Shown one piece after another: positions 31,183-32,430 of a DNA stretch of 32,430 bases. The position numbers and the translations under genes are program-made. The notes beneath the pieces were generated by a model, which saw only the letters and a list, made by a program, of their open reading frames with translations, had not been told where the DNA came from and searched no databases. How positions within the stretch are numbered: the stretch's first letter is position 1; each line of letters begins with the position of its first letter. Origin of the DNA: Candidatus Geocrenenecus arthurdayi (GTDB lineage Archaea > Thermoproteota > Nitrososphaeria_A > Caldarchaeales > Wolframiiraptoraceae); assembly GCA_023539395.1 (NCBI GenBank), contig JAKCEX010000011.1, positions 1-32,430 of the forward strand, written 5' to 3'.

Positions 31183-32334
31183 CTATATTCTACTGGAGAT
31201 GAGCATGTGAATTTTAGGTGATGGGTTTACTACATCTCCTACTCTGACACCTATCATGTATACTTCTCTTGGTGCTTCTGAGAGTATATCTATTAAGCGT
31301 TGTGTTATTATTCCATCGAAGACTACGTATTTTACTTCATTCTTTAATTCTTCTAGCTTCTGAGCAAGCTCGCTTACTGGTACTCTGGCAAGCTCTACAA
31401 GGTCTTCATTTAACAATATAGATAATAGTTTCCCATCAACTTCTCTTACATACTCCTTGACTTGGGGTGGTAACTCTAATTCTTCTACTTTAGGCTTAAT
31501 CTTTAAGCTTTTAAGTACCTCTTGTATTGGAGCTGCCTTCTGTAATGCTTCAAATATCTCTTTCCCTGTAAGTTCTTCAACTTCCCTACCATGTGGTGCT
31601 CTAGCAACCTGGTCTATCTTGACTTCCATTCTTAAAAGTTCACTGAGTATCATGTCTCCTCCTCTATCTCCATCTAAGAAAGCTATTACCTTCTTCTTTT
31701 TATTTGCGAGAGATTGTATGGTTCTCGGGATCTTTACACCTTCAACGGCAACTACATTCTTGAATCCATGCCTGAGAAGGTTTATTACATCTGCTCTCCC
31801 TTCAACTATTATTAATTCTTCACTTGATTCAACTTCAGGTCCAGCTGGAAGCTTTTCTGGACCATACTCTACTACTTTTGCTTTCAATACTGCTTCTTCA
31901 AGCTCTTTTAATAGCTGATCGTCTTCGGGGACTTTACTCTTCTCCCATTCATAAAGTATTGCTCTAGCTTTTTCCAGTATCTTCTTTTTCTTTTCTGCTC
32001 TTACATCTTCTATTTTCTCTATCTTTGTTCTAGCTGGGTATGGTCCTACTCTATCAACGCTCTCAATCATAGCTGCTACTAAGGCTGTTGCATACTTATC
32101 TAATGCTGATGGTACAGTGATTCTTCCAATAATTTTATCTCCATGCGTGCTTGTATAGATCTCTATTCTACCTATTCTTCCAGCTTTCTGGAGCTCTCTT
32201 AAATCTAGCTCACTACTGAATAATCCTTCCGTTTGACCGAATATTGCTCCAATAATATCGTTTCTATCAACTATTCCATCTACTTCTATCTTAGCTTCAA
32301 TAATATACTTTATAGCTGGTAGACCTGCACTCAA
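31183..32334 (-). CDS. dnaG: Archaeal DnaG-type primase / exosome component
   Basis: 383 residues, the archaeal short form without an N-terminal zinc-binding domain. The TOPRIM domain sits in the middle: Glu178 in LIIVEGRADVINLLRHG and Asp221/Asp223 in VIAFLDGDRGGDMIL. The N-terminal part (IKYIIEAKIEVDGIVDRNDIIGAIFGQTEGLF) and the C-terminal tail (RVGDVVNPSPKIHMLI) are diagnostic of archaeal DnaG. In archaea the protein is known as a subunit of the RNA exosome, where it helps bind poly(A)-rich RNA, and it has primase activity in vitro. The start is TTG, supported by a strong ribosome-binding site. It is convergent with pelota, so two RNA-surveillance genes are neighbours. Confidence 0.95.
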   Translation of the reverse strand: MSAGLPAIKYIIEAKIEVDGIVDRNDIIGAIFGQTEGLFSSELDLRELQKAGRIGRIEIYTSTHGDKIIGRITVPSALDKYATALVAAMIESVDRVGPYPARTKIEKIEDVRAEKKKKILEKARAILYEWEKSKVPEDDQLLKELEEAVLKAKVVEYGPEKLPAGPEVESSEELIIVEGRADVINLLRHGFKNVVAVEGVKIPRTIQSLANKKKKVIAFLDGDRGGDMILSELLRMEVKIDQVARAPHGREVEELTGKEIFEALQKAAPIQEVLKSLKIKPKVEELELPPQVKEYVREVDGKLLSILLNEDLVELARVPVSELAQKLEELKNEVKYVVFDGIITQRLIDILSEAPREVYMIGVRVGDVVNPSPKIHMLISSRI

Positions 32335-32340
32335 CTAGAT

Positions 32341-32347
32341 CCTCACC
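32341..32347 (-). promoter_or_regulatory. Shine-Dalgarno deciding the TTG start of dnaG
   Basis: GGTGAGG on the minus strand (within GAGGGTGAGG), 6 nt before the TTG at 32334. It supports a non-ATG start for dnaG. Confidence 0.6.
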
Positions 32348-32430
32348 CTCGATTACCTACCCTACTAGAACCCGTTAAGCAGATCTTCTCCTCCTCTACT
32401 ATAATGGTCTGTAATCAGAGACTATTTAAG

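Noticed and set aside
1-32430. CRISPR arrays, insertion sequences and tRNA genes
   Set aside because: Read-through on both strands found no regularly spaced repeats, no transposase-like frames and no GTTCRANNC-type T-loops in intergenic DNA.

Overview
The window reads as chromosomal DNA of a thermophilic archaeon. The genes include archaeal PCNA, an Orc1/Cdc6 initiator next to a probable replication origin, archaeal-type DnaG, pelota, an autoantigen-p27-type zinc-ribbon protein, V/A-type ATPase subunits E, F and I, and archaeal phosphoglycerate kinase. TTG and GTG starts are common, and several TATA boxes lie where leaderless transcripts would be expected. The DNA polymerase D small subunit (DP1) argues against the classical Crenarchaeota (Sulfolobales, Desulfurococcales, Thermoproteales), which lack PolD. 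The SerRS is the rare 'methanogenic' type 2. Together these suggest a PolD-bearing lineage near the TACK base or a euryarchaeon. The sequence alone does not settle the taxon.

Layout, left to right. (1) 1-5.7 kb: a saccharopine-dehydrogenase-like gene cut by the window edge, pcn, serS2, a FAU-1/DUF402 RNA-binding protein and an ECF-transporter S component. (2) 5.7-8 kb: a sugar nucleotidyltransferase with an N-terminal ribbon-helix-helix segment; about 600 bp without an intact gene, holding a long hairpin with a bulge-helix-bulge (BHB)-like motif; then a 5'-truncated galT remnant. (3) 8-15.7 kb: an orphan Rieske protein, bacterial-type GAPDH and archaeal PGK, a second ECF S component, a two-domain GH130 protein divergent from a single-domain GH130 protein, and thymidylate kinase. 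(4) 15.7-20.2 kb: a family III CoA-transferase, a small hypothetical ORF, an HD phosphohydrolase and dihydroxy-acid dehydratase. (5) 20.2-25.1 kb: V/A-ATPase E and F on the minus strand and I on the plus strand, separated by an overlapping two-gene unit (ATPase plus possible TOPRIM-like partner). (6) 25.1-32.4 kb: PolD small subunit, Orc1/Cdc6, the origin region with ORB-like boxes, an autoantigen-p27-like protein, a nucleotidyltransferase, pelota and DnaG.

Two themes recur. One is replication and nucleotide supply: pcn, DP1, orc1/cdc6 with its origin, dnaG and tmk, with the HD protein possibly acting on nucleotides. The other is sugar and central carbon metabolism: GH130 proteins that may release mannose-1-phosphate, a sugar-1-phosphate nucleotidyltransferase, a decayed galT, and GAPDH/PGK.

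The least explained elements are the BHB-like hairpin, the ATPase/TOPRIM-like pair, the RHH-nucleotidyltransferase fusion with an altered signature motif, the probable CTG start of the first gene, and the origin box lying inside the orc1/cdc6 reading frame.
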